Assembly (NCBI GenBank): GCA_902523065.1
Contig: CABYXZ010000001.1
Location: forward strand, 124,001-188,000
Length of the DNA: 64,000 nucleotides
From: an uncultured Marinoscillum sp.
Lineage (GTDB): Bacteria > Bacteroidota > Bacteroidia > Cytophagales > MED-G16
Direction of reading: 5' to 3'
Part shown: piece by piece, positions 10,301 to 19,329 of the stretch
Layout of the letters: every line of letters starts with the position of its first letter
Position numbering within the stretch: position 1 is the stretch's first letter
Position numbers and translations under genes: made by a program
The notes under the pieces: model-generated
What the model was told of the DNA's origin: nothing
What the model saw: only the letters and a program-made list of their open reading frames with translations
The model's database searches: none

Positions 10301-11533
10301 TCAACTTGTTACTCTCTGATTGCTTATAAAACAGCTTATTTAAAAGCAAATTATAAATCTGAATACATGGCATCTGTACTTACCCATAATCAAAATAATA
10401 TTGACAAAATATCTTACTTCATGAATGAATGTAAAAAACAAAATATTAAAGTCCTTGGACCTAGTATCAACAAGTCAGAAAATAATTTTGTAGTAAATGA
10501 TTCAGATCAAATACTGTTTGGTTTAGGAGCAATTAAGGGTACTGGAAGTTCAGCTGTAAAACATATAATAGATGAAAGAAAAAGTAATGGTCAGTTTAAA
10601 GATGTCTTTGACTTTATATGCAGAACAAACTCAAGGTCAGTAAATAAAAAAACTTATGAAGCTTTAGCGCTAGCAGGAGCATTTGACTGCTTTGAAAAAG
10701 AACATAGAAGACAGTTTATTTATGCAAGAGAAAATGAATTGTCTCTTATTGAAAATTCAATTATTTACTCAAATAAATTACAAAAAGAAAAAGAGACAAG
10801 ACAGACATCACTTTTTAGTGGTGAGAATGGTAGTCACATAAAAAAACCAGTAATTCCAGATATTGAACCATTCTCAGAACTCGAAAAATTAAGAATTGAA
10901 AAAGATATTTTAGGTTTATATGTGTCTGGTCATCCTCTTGATAAATATTCATTTGAAATTGAGAATATTTGTAATACAAACTTTAAAAAAATAAAAAATA
11001 ATGATGTTAATGGAAAATCAGCATTATTTGTTGCAGGTATTGTTACGAGTGTTGAACATAAAATATCAAAAAATGGCAAGCCCTATGGGAATGTAATAAT
11101 TGAAGACTTTTCAGACTCATATAATTTTATATTTTTTAGTGATGACTACGTAAAATTTAAAAATTTCTTTGAAGAGGGATGGTTTCTTTTCTTAAATGGG
11201 AAAATGAAAAATAAGTGGAATAATCCAAACGAGTTAGAGTTCAAGGTTGACAATATTAGTCTTCTATCTAAAACTAGAGAAAATCATATTAAAGAACTTC
11301 ATATCAAAATTGATATTGAAAGTATTGATTCAAATCTCATTAACGAATTAAATGATAATTTTGATAATGCTAAAGATGGAAATTGTCATTTAAAAGTTAC
11401 TGTGGTATCGAGGAATAATGGTAAAAATATTTCAGTAGATATGATTTCTAGAAATAAAAAATTCCACCTTGACGATAATATAATAGAAACCTTAAAATCA
11501 AGATCAGAATTAGAATTTTTAATTAATAAATAA
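7331..11533 (+). CDS. dnaE: DNA polymerase III alpha subunit with N-terminal 3'-5' exonuclease
   Basis: Replicative polymerase, 1400 residues. It begins with a DEDDh proofreading exonuclease (Exo I FDTETTG with D6 and E8; Exo II D105; Exo III H169 and D174), then a PHP domain opening with HLHNHSQYS near 237, then the polymerase core with GPGRGSAAGS and the catalytic PDIDIDFDD at about 641-649. A QTSLF at 1158-1162 matches the beta-clamp binding consensus, followed by an OB fold. All exonuclease metal ligands are intact, so the enzyme should proofread without a separate epsilon subunit. This fusion is known in flavobacteria. It lies one base after rsmG. Confidence 0.97.
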   Translation: MFLTFDTETTGLPKNFNAPISESENWPRLVQLAWQLNDNNGRLISVNSHIIKPDGYSIPYNSEKIHGISTEIALKEGKKLGDILKEFEKDLLRSKYIIGHNIKFDINIVGAEHYRKNFKSSIEDKLKIDTAIISKSFCNLQGGLGGGLKMPKLIEMYESLFGEKFSDAHDASFDVNATAKSFFKLAELGEYKNDDISKENIQYEEPKLGNSNFDKKIKKTEVYVEKNKNDIKSEFIHLHNHSQYSVLQATSSIEKIVSKSIEYKMNAVAITDLGNMFGVFKFNRIAQKNNIKPIIGCEFFVSEDRKKNKFTRDNPDKRFNQVLIAKNKDGYDNLSNLSSLAFTEGLYGQYPRIDKELIKKYKKNVIALSGNMFGVIPKLILNQGIEAAEEELKWWLDTFGEDFYLELNRHDIDEENHVNEVLLEFSKKYNIKIIAANDVFYIEKEDSTAHDILLCIKQGEFKSTPIGRGRGKRRGLKNDEYYFKSQNEMKNLFSDIPEAINNISEIIDKIEVYDLERKVVLPKYKVPSEFKDDEITNSQTEYLKKITYDGAKKKYKSINENLKERIDFEIDTIKNTGYPGYFLIVQEITNKAKELGVSVGPGRGSAAGSVVAYCIGITDVDPIKYNLLFERFLNPDRISLPDIDIDFDDEGREKIINYVIDKYGYDQVAQIITYGSMAAKSAIRDAGRVLELPLNETDRIAKLVPERPGVSLIDAFKEVPELSDIRKKKSLESEVLKQAEIIEGSIRNIGTHACGIIITPDKLTNYIPVSKSKDSELLITQFDNSVIESAGMLKMDFLGLKTLSIINTALSNIKKNKNINIDIDNLPLDDKPTYELFQRGETNGTFQFESDGMQKHLKSLKPDRFEDLIAMNALYRPGPMEYIPNYIARKHGREDIQYDLPQMKEYLSETYGITVYQEQVMLLSQKISNFSKGEADQLRKAMGKKDSKLLELLKPKFFEGGVKNKVDEKQLEKIWSDWQSFAAYAFNKSHSTCYSLIAYKTAYLKANYKSEYMASVLTHNQNNIDKISYFMNECKKQNIKVLGPSINKSENNFVVNDSDQILFGLGAIKGTGSSAVKHIIDERKSNGQFKDVFDFICRTNSRSVNKKTYEALALAGAFDCFEKEHRRQFIYARENELSLIENSIIYSNKLQKEKETRQTSLFSGENGSHIKKPVIPDIEPFSELEKLRIEKDILGLYVSGHPLDKYSFEIENICNTNFKKIKNNDVNGKSALFVAGIVTSVEHKISKNGKPYGNVIIEDFSDSYNFIFFSDDYVKFKNFFEEGWFLFLNGKMKNKWNNPNELEFKVDNISLLSKTRENHIKELHIKIDIESIDSNLINELNDNFDNAKDGNCHLKVTVVSRNNGKNISVDMISRNKKFHLDDNIIETLKSRSELEFLINK

Positions 11534-11544
11534 TTTATTTTAAT

Positions 11545-11552
11545 TAGATTTA
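11545..11552 (+). promoter_or_regulatory. Possible variant -7 element before trxA
   Basis: TAGATTTA differs from the Bacteroidota TAnnTTTG element only in the last base and lies 14 bases before the trxA ATG. The surrounding TTAGATTTACG recurs at nearly the same distance before the alanine dehydrogenase gene. No -33 TTTG was seen. Confidence 0.25.
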
Positions 11553-11566
11553 CGAAAATTTAAATT

Positions 11567-11887
11567 ATGGGAAAAGCAGTAGAAATAACAGATTCAAATT
11601 TTAACGATGTAGTAAATAATGGGGTTGTTTTAGTTGATTTTTGGGCTGAATGGTGTGGTCCATGTAGAATGATTGCTCCAATGATTGAGGAACTAGCGTC
11701 AGAATATGATGGCAAAGCAACAATTGGAAAGTTAGATGTTGACAATAATCAGGAATCTAGCGTGAAATTTGGAGTTAGAAGTATCCCTACTCTTCTCATT
11801 TTTAAAGATGGTGAGATTGTTGATAGACATGTTGGGGCGGTAGGAAAGGATATTCTAGCTAAATCTATTGACTCTAATTTATCTTAG
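11567..11887 (+). CDS. trxA: Thioredoxin
   Basis: Cytoplasmic dithiol-disulfide oxidoreductase of 106 residues. The active site WAEWCGPCRM and the cis-proline region VRSIPTLLIFKDGE are intact; there is no signal peptide, so this is the general reducing thioredoxin rather than an envelope one. It is separated from dnaE by 33 bases. Its stop codon interlocks with the stop of the convergent addB-like gene over four bases (TTAG). Confidence 0.96.
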   Translation: MGKAVEITDSNFNDVVNNGVVLVDFWAEWCGPCRMIAPMIEELASEYDGKATIGKLDVDNNQESSVKFGVRSIPTLLIFKDGEIVDRHVGAVGKDILAKSIDSNLS

Positions 11888-14724
11888 TGTAAATTTTTAT
11901 ATGCACAATAGATGTAAGAATCTTTATCCTCATTCTCTTCAAAAGGTTGGTTAACATCAAATATTTCAGAGAGTTTATTGATTAGTAATTCTTCATACTC
12001 ATCTAATAAAGGATTTATATCATATACCTTTTTATTATCGATTGAAATATTAATTGAAAAATTATTTCTGTTTATATCTCTTATATTCATTAAACCAGGC
12101 TCAATTTTTTCGACTTTATTTATTTTATTTTTTAAAAGGAGTGAATAAAAAAAGAGTTGAAATACTGCATCATTTCTTTCTCTTTTTTTATTTGAAAATA
12201 ATGATTTAATACTTTTAATATTTTTAATATCTCCGCCAGTTTTATAATCAATTATTCTATATATATTATTTTTAAAATCGATTCTATCTACTATTCCGGA
12301 GATATTTATTTTATTGTTTTTTTTAAGATCTAATGTTTTTAGATATCCTGATTTTTTATCTCCTTCTAAATCAATTATTTCAAATGGTGAATATTTTTCA
12401 TCAATATTAATGATCTTAGAAATATAGTCATTCATAATTTCATATAGGATTAAATTATTTCCTTCAATACATAATTCATTATTTTTTTTAATATTAAAAT
12501 GATTTTTAATTGTTCTATTAATTGTCCCTTTAATTCCAGCTTTTATTCTAAAAAAATCATTTTTTGTTATTAACGAGTTTCCTTTCTCCTTAATTATTTC
12601 TGAATAAATGTCTTCTAATACCTTGTGAGAAATTTTACCAAAATCAGGTTTCAAAATATTAGCTGAAATAGGATAGGTCTCTCTAATATTAGAAATATAT
12701 TTATAATAGAATCTAAGTGGACACTCCAGATAATCTTTTATACCAGATGGTGAAATATATCCTTTTTCAAAAAATCTTAATCTTAATTTTTCTAAGGTAT
12801 TTTCGTCCTTCCTAATAATTACTTTTTTCTTATTTTTTGAAGATAATTTATCAGATACAAAATAATTTTTAATATTGAACTTTGTCTCTGATTCAACCTG
12901 TCTAATGTATCTACTTATTTCACCATTTGACTTAACTGATGCAGTTGTGTTATAGATAAAAGTAATATTTTTAGCTCTCTGAATTACTCTGTAAAATAAA
13001 TAACTATAGATTTTATCAACATTATCAGATGTATCTAAATTAAATGCTTTTCGAATATTAAATGGAATAAAGGAAATATTAAATGATGACTTAGGAAAGT
13101 TACCCTCATTCATATTAAGAATGTAAACATCATCAAAATCAAGATTTCTTGATTCAAATACTCCCATTACCTGTAACCCCTTTAATGGTTCCCCTGAAAA
13201 TGGAATCCTTATCATTTTAAGGATTTGGTTAATAAGTTTAAATTCATTTTCACTTGAATTTAACTTTAAATGAATGAGATCTATTTTATATATTATGTCA
13301 AGAAATGATTTTAAATACTCTTTATCTAAAACACTTAAATTTTTTGATTCATTAAATAATGATTCTGCGGTTTTTTTAAGTTTTAGAATCAAAGAGGATT
13401 TTAAATCAAATAAATTTTCAAAAAAAGGTGATGATTTAGATAGTTGTTCGTTTCTAATATCAATGATTTTGTCGTTCTTAATACCATCTAAAATATTATT
13501 ACAGAGAATATCATTGAATTGATAAATATATGGGTGTGTTATTATTTCTTCAACATCTTCGAAATAATGACAATATTTGAAGTCTCTCTTATATTTTCTA
13601 TTATTAATTCTATAAATAAGTTTAACAAGCTGACTAATTGGTGTCTCCTGAAGAGAAAGGCCCATGGTCACATTAATATTTTTGATTTGCGATGGAATAG
13701 AATTCAACACTGGTAGAAGTAAATTTTCATCGGGTAAAAGGATTAAAACTTTATCCTCATCGAATGATTTATCTTTTACCCTTTTCGATAGAATGTTCCC
13801 AATTATTTTACTCTGTCCAATATTTGATGAAATTCCAATAGATGATATTTTTTTATTATTTCCTATAAAATTGTTAGGTTTAATATCAGGGAATGTTGAT
13901 TTTAATATTTTATCTTTACTGAACTCTCTAAATGATTCGCCTGCCTCCTGATTATAATCTTCGAAATAGTATTTATCAAAGTCCCAGAATGCCATAGATG
14001 ATTTCTTTTCAATAAAATATTTTATTATCTGTTTTTCACTTTTAGATAAAATATTGAATCCAACAAATAAAAATTCAGAATTAGATTCGAATTTCATTGT
14101 ATTTATTTTTGATAAAAACTCCTTGTAAACAAGGCCTTTGTATGCTAACTTTTCATTAATTAATTTTGATCTATACTCAGTAAATACATCAAGAATTATT
14201 TTCCAAGTCTCATTAAATTTTTTTTGATTAAGACTCATCTTAGGAAAAAACTTATTCCAAAAAGATTTTATCCTCTCAAAATTTTCCTTGTTTAAATAAT
14301 CAAAAGAATTGTCAATTTCTTTTTGGTTTTTTACTGCTTTAAAAACTTTTGATTCATCAACTAACTCTAATTCTATATCATCAAAGTCTTTTATCATTAC
14401 CTGACCCCAGTAAAAAAAATCTTCAAAATTTTCTTTATAATCACTTTTGTTGTACTTAATTATGATCTTATATAAAATATAATTTAGCTGAATTGAATCG
14501 GTGACATCATTAGAAATTTTAATTTTAGAATACTTTTGAATAAAATCCTCCATAGTATATACTGAAGGAGACCATACTGATTTATTAATTTTTTTTGATA
14601 ATGCTTTTTGAAAATAGAGACCAGCTCTCCTATTTGGAAAAATAACATTAAGATTTTTGAAGTCAAGATACTTTTTAAAAGTATAGTCAACTACTTCCTC
14701 CAAAAAAAAACGTTTTTTGTTCAC
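11884..14724 (-). CDS. AddB-like PD-(D/E)XK nuclease subunit of a recombination helicase/nuclease
   Basis: A 946-residue partner of the helicase encoded just upstream; together they should process double-strand breaks for RecA as RecBCD or AddAB do. The N-terminal half resembles an inactivated helicase (RRAGLYFQKALS near the start). The C-terminal nuclease has YLECPLRFYYKYI (Cys668), GIVDRIDF and RIIDYKTGG (near 810-830). In AddB four Cys hold an iron-sulfur cluster; here the tail reads YIYCAYKNLH, so only Cys668 and Cys940 are evident and the cluster is doubtful. Start is GTG, overlapping the helicase stop by one base (TAGTG). Confidence 0.82.
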   Translation of the reverse strand: MNKKRFFLEEVVDYTFKKYLDFKNLNVIFPNRRAGLYFQKALSKKINKSVWSPSVYTMEDFIQKYSKIKISNDVTDSIQLNYILYKIIIKYNKSDYKENFEDFFYWGQVMIKDFDDIELELVDESKVFKAVKNQKEIDNSFDYLNKENFERIKSFWNKFFPKMSLNQKKFNETWKIILDVFTEYRSKLINEKLAYKGLVYKEFLSKINTMKFESNSEFLFVGFNILSKSEKQIIKYFIEKKSSMAFWDFDKYYFEDYNQEAGESFREFSKDKILKSTFPDIKPNNFIGNNKKISSIGISSNIGQSKIIGNILSKRVKDKSFDEDKVLILLPDENLLLPVLNSIPSQIKNINVTMGLSLQETPISQLVKLIYRINNRKYKRDFKYCHYFEDVEEIITHPYIYQFNDILCNNILDGIKNDKIIDIRNEQLSKSSPFFENLFDLKSSLILKLKKTAESLFNESKNLSVLDKEYLKSFLDIIYKIDLIHLKLNSSENEFKLINQILKMIRIPFSGEPLKGLQVMGVFESRNLDFDDVYILNMNEGNFPKSSFNISFIPFNIRKAFNLDTSDNVDKIYSYLFYRVIQRAKNITFIYNTTASVKSNGEISRYIRQVESETKFNIKNYFVSDKLSSKNKKKVIIRKDENTLEKLRLRFFEKGYISPSGIKDYLECPLRFYYKYISNIRETYPISANILKPDFGKISHKVLEDIYSEIIKEKGNSLITKNDFFRIKAGIKGTINRTIKNHFNIKKNNELCIEGNNLILYEIMNDYISKIINIDEKYSPFEIIDLEGDKKSGYLKTLDLKKNNKINISGIVDRIDFKNNIYRIIDYKTGGDIKNIKSIKSLFSNKKRERNDAVFQLFFYSLLLKNKINKVEKIEPGLMNIRDINRNNFSINISIDNKKVYDINPLLDEYEELLINKLSEIFDVNQPFEENEDKDSYIYCAYKNLH

Positions 14725-17700
14725 TATATTACTTTATTTAAATCAATATAAATTAAGTGTCCAACTATTGGTTTATCATAAATATTTTTTAATAAACTGA
14801 TATATAAATCAAGTTTATTAAGATATTTTTTATGTTCATAATCAACAATCTTACCAGTTTTATAATCCAATACATAAATTTCTTTTTCAGTCTCTACTAC
14901 TCTATCTAGTCTATATGTATTACCATCATCACTCAAAATTTCTATCTCGTTAAATGATTTATTTTTATGATTAAAAAATTTTGTGACTTCTTTATTTTTT
15001 TTCAAGGATGAAATAATTTTCAAATCTTTTTTATTAATTAATCCTTCATCATATGCTATGTCTAACTTTTTATCAAAATGGTTTAAATGGTAAATTTGAG
15101 ATAATACTTGATGAATGATATCACCTCTACTTTTGCCTTCAAAATTTAAATTTTCATCCTCTGTTGTTTTTATAATCAATCTCTTTCTCCAAGAATATGA
15201 TGGATATTTAACAATTGCATTTAAATTATTTTCATCATGACTTTTAATTTTTTTAATTTTTCCAAATACATATTGATCTGTATCATATTTTGATCCAAGT
15301 ATTCTAAATAGTATATCAGAAACAGTTTTTATATTTTTTCTTTTTTCTCCTCCACCAAGAATAAATAGATTATCCTTAGGCCTAGTAAAAGAAACATACA
15401 TCAAATTAATATTATCTTCATATGCCTTGACCCTTTCATTCTCATAATACTCATTAAATACACTATCATCCTCAGATTTCAAATACTTTATAGGATAAAT
15501 AAAATCAAAATCTTTGTCATACTTTTTTAGATCAACCCAAATGATTTTTTCTCTTCTACCTCCTAGATTATCTAAACTCCAATCAAAAAATGGTAATATA
15601 ACATTATCAAACTCTAATCCTTTTGATTTATGAATTGTTATAATTTGAATTTCGTTATCCTGTTGGGTCATATTTAGTTTTCTATTTCCATTTTTTTTCC
15701 ACCATTCAAGAAAAGAACCAGTTTCCTCTGACTGTAATACTTTGTACTCAATTATTATATCTTGAAAAGATTTTAAATAAGGTATCTGAGAATCTAGAGA
15801 GTTCAATTTAAAAACTCTTATCAACTCTTCAACTAACTCATATATTGGAAGTCTTGAAATTTTTAAAATGTTTTTAGAAAATGATTCTGGCAGTAATTTT
15901 AGTTTATCTTCATTGGATATTGAAAAGTGTGATATATCGCTAGATTTTAAGATATAGAAATAATAAAAATGAACAATTTCTGACAGTGCTAATCTATCTC
16001 TTGAATTTTTAAGGTATTTAAATACACTAATAAAAAAATTTACAACTGGAGAAGAGTTTATATCAAGAGCTTCTGCTGAGACATAATTATAATTATAATT
16101 TTTGTCATTATCTGATTGAATTGATAACATCTCAGCAATAATATTAGCCTCCTTATTATCTCTAACAATTATACCAATGTCTCCTGCAGAATATCCATTG
16201 TCTTGAATTTTATTTATACTATTGATAAGGAAACTATTTACATTTTCTAATTTTTCATTTTCATTATCTCTAAAATTAACTTCAACATAACCCTCTCCCA
16301 TTTTATCCTCTCTTATCTGCTGAACAATATCAGAATTAAATTTTAAGGAAAGATTATGAATAATAGAATCATCTTCAAAACATTCAGTAATTCTAGAAAA
16401 AATGCTGTTATTAAATTTTATAATCTCTTCCGAACTCCTCCAATTTTTATTGAGGTTTCTAAATTCAATGATATCACTACCAAAATAAGACTCAATATCA
16501 TTATCCATAATCTTAGAATCAGATCCTCTCCATCTATATATAGATTGTTTAGAGTCTCCTACAAATATGTTTTCATTACCAGATGCGACTGACTCATTTA
16601 TCAAACGAATAAAATTTTTCCATTGAAATATACTTGTATCTTGGAATTCATCGATTAGATAATTAGAGTATGAATTCCCAACTTTTTCAAAGATAAAAGG
16701 AATTGATTCATCCTTTATTACTTGATATAGAAGTTCTGAGATATCACTTATTAGAATGACATCATTTTCATCTCTATATTTTATTACTCTTGAATCTAGT
16801 TCACTTATTATTCCATATGTGTAAAGATTCCTGCTTATCTCATTTGAGGAATTATATATGGCAAAAGAAAATTTATAATATTCAATTAATTTATCAAAAC
16901 CATCAATCAAATTTGATTTTATTATTTCTAATACTCTATCTCGTTTACTATAATTTTTAACTACCCATTTTTCAGGATTATTTAAACATGAGATAATTCT
17001 TTTAGAAGGATACTTTATTTCACCTTTAGAATTTTTTAGAATGAAACCAAAAATTCCAGAATGACCAAAACTAAAATCTTTTTCGTCTAAATTATTTTTT
17101 TTTATTAATGAAATCAGTTCAGATGATAATCGAATTACTTCTTCTTCAAATCTTTTTTTATTTGAATTTATTTTTTTTCTTAAAAGGTCTATTTGATCAA
17201 TATAATTTCCAGAATTTGACATTTTAGGTATTGATTTATAATCTTCGGTAAATAATATTTTAGTAATATTTTTTAATTCGTTATTAATCATAAAATCTTT
17301 ACCAGAATTTATTTTATCTCTAGAAAAATCTATTAACCACTTTGTTATTTTTTCTCCCTTATTTAAATCCGATAAAAAAGAACTAACTACCTCATTTATA
17401 ACAAATTCTAAATCCATCTCAATATTATATTTTCCTCTAAACTTAAGATCTCTTGTAAAAGATTGAATTATAGAATAAAAAAAAGAATCAATGGTAGTTA
17501 TATTAAAGTAAGAGTAATTATGTAAAATATTTATCTTTAAATTTTTTGCTTTGATTGATAATTCCTCTGATGAAATATTAAAATATTTTGATAATTCAAT
17601 TATGAGATTTTTATCTTCTCCTGCAGATATTGAACTAATCATTTCTAGGATTCTTGATTTCATCTCCTCAGCAGCCTTATTTGTAAAGGTTACGGCTAAT

Positions 17701-17813
17701 ATTTTTCTAAAATAATTTTTATTTTTTAGCGCTAGTCTGATGTAGTTTTTTGATAAGGTATAAGTTTTTCCAGAGCCTGCAGAAGACTTATATATTTTGA
17801 TTGTTTTGAGCAA
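14724..17813 (-). CDS. UvrD/AddA-like helicase with C-terminal nuclease
   Basis: A 1029-residue superfamily 1A helicase. The Walker A motif SSAGSGKT is at residues 10-17, the Walker B LIDEFQDTS near 385, followed by GDSKQSIYRWRGSD, HKSKGLEFDNVILP and MYVSFTRPKDNLFIL (helicase motifs III to VI). A PD-(D/E)XK nuclease follows near residues 965-985 (YRLDRVV and VLDYKTGK), as in AddA. The start codon is TTG; no in-frame ATG exists before the Walker A motif. It is translationally coupled to the AddB-like gene, so the two likely act as one end-resection complex. Confidence 0.88.
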   Translation of the reverse strand: MLKTIKIYKSSAGSGKTYTLSKNYIRLALKNKNYFRKILAVTFTNKAAEEMKSRILEMISSISAGEDKNLIIELSKYFNISSEELSIKAKNLKINILHNYSYFNITTIDSFFYSIIQSFTRDLKFRGKYNIEMDLEFVINEVVSSFLSDLNKGEKITKWLIDFSRDKINSGKDFMINNELKNITKILFTEDYKSIPKMSNSGNYIDQIDLLRKKINSNKKRFEEEVIRLSSELISLIKKNNLDEKDFSFGHSGIFGFILKNSKGEIKYPSKRIISCLNNPEKWVVKNYSKRDRVLEIIKSNLIDGFDKLIEYYKFSFAIYNSSNEISRNLYTYGIISELDSRVIKYRDENDVILISDISELLYQVIKDESIPFIFEKVGNSYSNYLIDEFQDTSIFQWKNFIRLINESVASGNENIFVGDSKQSIYRWRGSDSKIMDNDIESYFGSDIIEFRNLNKNWRSSEEIIKFNNSIFSRITECFEDDSIIHNLSLKFNSDIVQQIREDKMGEGYVEVNFRDNENEKLENVNSFLINSINKIQDNGYSAGDIGIIVRDNKEANIIAEMLSIQSDNDKNYNYNYVSAEALDINSSPVVNFFISVFKYLKNSRDRLALSEIVHFYYFYILKSSDISHFSISNEDKLKLLPESFSKNILKISRLPIYELVEELIRVFKLNSLDSQIPYLKSFQDIIIEYKVLQSEETGSFLEWWKKNGNRKLNMTQQDNEIQIITIHKSKGLEFDNVILPFFDWSLDNLGGRREKIIWVDLKKYDKDFDFIYPIKYLKSEDDSVFNEYYENERVKAYEDNINLMYVSFTRPKDNLFILGGGEKRKNIKTVSDILFRILGSKYDTDQYVFGKIKKIKSHDENNLNAIVKYPSYSWRKRLIIKTTEDENLNFEGKSRGDIIHQVLSQIYHLNHFDKKLDIAYDEGLINKKDLKIISSLKKNKEVTKFFNHKNKSFNEIEILSDDGNTYRLDRVVETEKEIYVLDYKTGKIVDYEHKKYLNKLDLYISLLKNIYDKPIVGHLIYIDLNKVI

Positions 17814-17882
17814 TTTACTAGCGATTAATTAGATCATCTATAATTTATATAATAATAAAACAATATAAAATTATATAATAGT

Positions 17883-18644
17883 TTAAAGGGTTTTTGAAAA
17901 GAGCCATTCCATAAATTTTCCCTCTTCAAAAACATTTTCCCATGAATTATGGTAGACATTTTTATACTCAGTATAAATATGATGTGAATGTTTTTTTGAT
18001 AACAAATCAAATGCTTCTTGCGACTTTTGAACAGGAACAACTTCATCTAATTCTCCATGAAAAATCCAATGAGGTACAGTTGAAGCATTATCTAAAATAT
18101 CTAAATTGGCACCTCCACATATAGGGACAGCTGCAGCAAAAATTTTTGGCATTTTTGATGTCAAATCAAAAGTTCCGTAGCCACCCATCGAAAGGCCCAT
18201 TAGATAAACTCTTTTTTTATCAATATTATATTTACTTATTAAAAAAGAAATTAATTGAATTAACATTTCTGAATTACTTGACAAACTATTTTTTTCATAT
18301 TTTTCACTACTTATCCATGGATCAATTTTATGATTGGACCATCTACTATTTTTTTTACATTGAGGAAAAACCACATAACTATTAAATTCTATTGATTCAG
18401 TCTGTTTTAAAAAAAAATCACCTCCATGAATTAATTGAGATTTGTTATCATCTCCTCTCTCACCACTTCCGTGGAGAAAAATTAAAAGCGGTTCTTTTCT
18501 ATTTGTTTTTGAATATGGCTCTAATAGACGATAATTTAATGTGTCATTTTTATTAATATATTTTTTAAAAAGATAGAAAGAATCATCTCTAATTTGAGAA
18601 AATGATAATGTTGGAATTAAAAAAATTAAATAAAAATACCTCAC
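17883..18644 (-). CDS. Secreted alpha/beta-hydrolase, esterase (PHB depolymerase/prolyl oligopeptidase-like)
   Basis: A 253-residue hydrolase with a signal peptide (MRYFYLIFLIPTLSFSQ). The oxyanion segment FLHGSGERG (about 57-64), the nucleophile elbow GLSMGGYG with Ser152, Asp200 in GELDEVVP and His232 in VYHNSWE form a complete catalytic triad. It resembles dienelactone-hydrolase-like carboxylesterases attached to polysaccharide use in Bacteroidota, but the substrate is not evident. The start is GTG; an in-frame TAG directly before it leaves no alternative upstream. Confidence 0.82.
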   Translation of the reverse strand: MRYFYLIFLIPTLSFSQIRDDSFYLFKKYINKNDTLNYRLLEPYSKTNRKEPLLIFLHGSGERGDDNKSQLIHGGDFFLKQTESIEFNSYVVFPQCKKNSRWSNHKIDPWISSEKYEKNSLSSNSEMLIQLISFLISKYNIDKKRVYLMGLSMGGYGTFDLTSKMPKIFAAAVPICGGANLDILDNASTVPHWIFHGELDEVVPVQKSQEAFDLLSKKHSHHIYTEYKNVYHNSWENVFEEGKFMEWLFSKTL

Positions 18645-18668
18645 CTATGGAAAGATATACAAAATAAA

Positions 18669-19019
18669 CTATTCGTAAAATTCGGCAACAATTTTAATGT
18701 CAGCATTTATTACTATCCTTAGAGGATTATCTGTAGACTCAATATCCCCTGTCCACCTTAGAAATTTAAAATTTCCAGAAGGTATAGCAGTCAGCTCAAC
18801 ATTAGAATTGTTGTGATAACTTTCAAGACTTAGTGGGCAACCTATCAACTCATTCCAACCTACACAAGAAAACTGATCTATAATCCTACCTGAATTTTGA
18901 GGAAATACACCAAATTCAACAACTGAAATTCTCTTTAAATCAGAGCTAGGCTTTATAGAATCAACATCTATAGAGCAAGAAATAAAAAAGAATGATAATA
19001 AAGTATACTTCAACTTCAT
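18669..19019 (-). CDS. Small lipoprotein with InlB B-like repeat
   Basis: A 116-residue lipoprotein. The lipobox FFISC places the acylated Cys at residue 15. The C-terminal half (FLRWTGDIESTDNPL, then VINADIKIVAEF) resembles the divergent InlB B-repeat/bacterial repeat domain often found in surface proteins, where a tryptophan-glycine-aspartate core precedes a beta strand ending in AEF. Two other Cys (in FSCVGW and IGCPL) could form a disulfide. Function is unknown. It ends 24 bases before the esterase gene, so the two could share a transcript. Confidence 0.65.
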   Translation of the reverse strand: MKLKYTLLSFFFISCSIDVDSIKPSSDLKRISVVEFGVFPQNSGRIIDQFSCVGWNELIGCPLSLESYHNNSNVELTAIPSGNFKFLRWTGDIESTDNPLRIVINADIKIVAEFYE

Positions 19020-19056
19020 ATGAATTTCAAAACGAAATAAATATGAATTGGTTTAG

Positions 19057-19287
19057 TTAATAAAGTTTTATAAGTTGACTTTTCATTATCCTAAAATTTT
19101 CTTTTATGACATCAATATATTTTTTGTCGATTTTTAAAATTAGATCATTTATATCTACAACTTCCATCATATCAATCTTGTAAGTTTGTTCCATATCACT
19201 ACTCTCAAATTTGATAATATACTTTAAATTGTACTCGAATATGTTCACATTTATATCATCTATAAAAAAAGACTTAACTACACGCAT
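19057..19287 (-). CDS. Small protein of unknown function
   Basis: A 76-residue cytoplasmic-looking protein with no signal peptide and no recognisable domain. The composition (many Asp, Ile, Lys) and codon use match the neighbours, and it has an ATG start. It sits between the DUF6090-like gene and the small lipoprotein on the same strand with gaps of about 40 bases. I regard it as a probable gene, mainly because it fills an otherwise empty stretch in a very compact region. Confidence 0.5.
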   Translation of the reverse strand: MRVVKSFFIDDINVNIFEYNLKYIIKFESSDMEQTYKIDMMEVVDINDLILKIDKKYIDVIKENFRIMKSQLIKLY

Positions 19288-19329
19288 CTGGTTTCAAACT
19301 TTATTTTTATTAATTATTTAAAATCTGTA

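Noticed and set aside
7331..11533. Fusion of proofreading exonuclease to DnaE as a novelty
   Set aside because: The arrangement is known in flavobacterial DnaE proteins, with the same N-terminal sequence pattern; it is a lineage trait.
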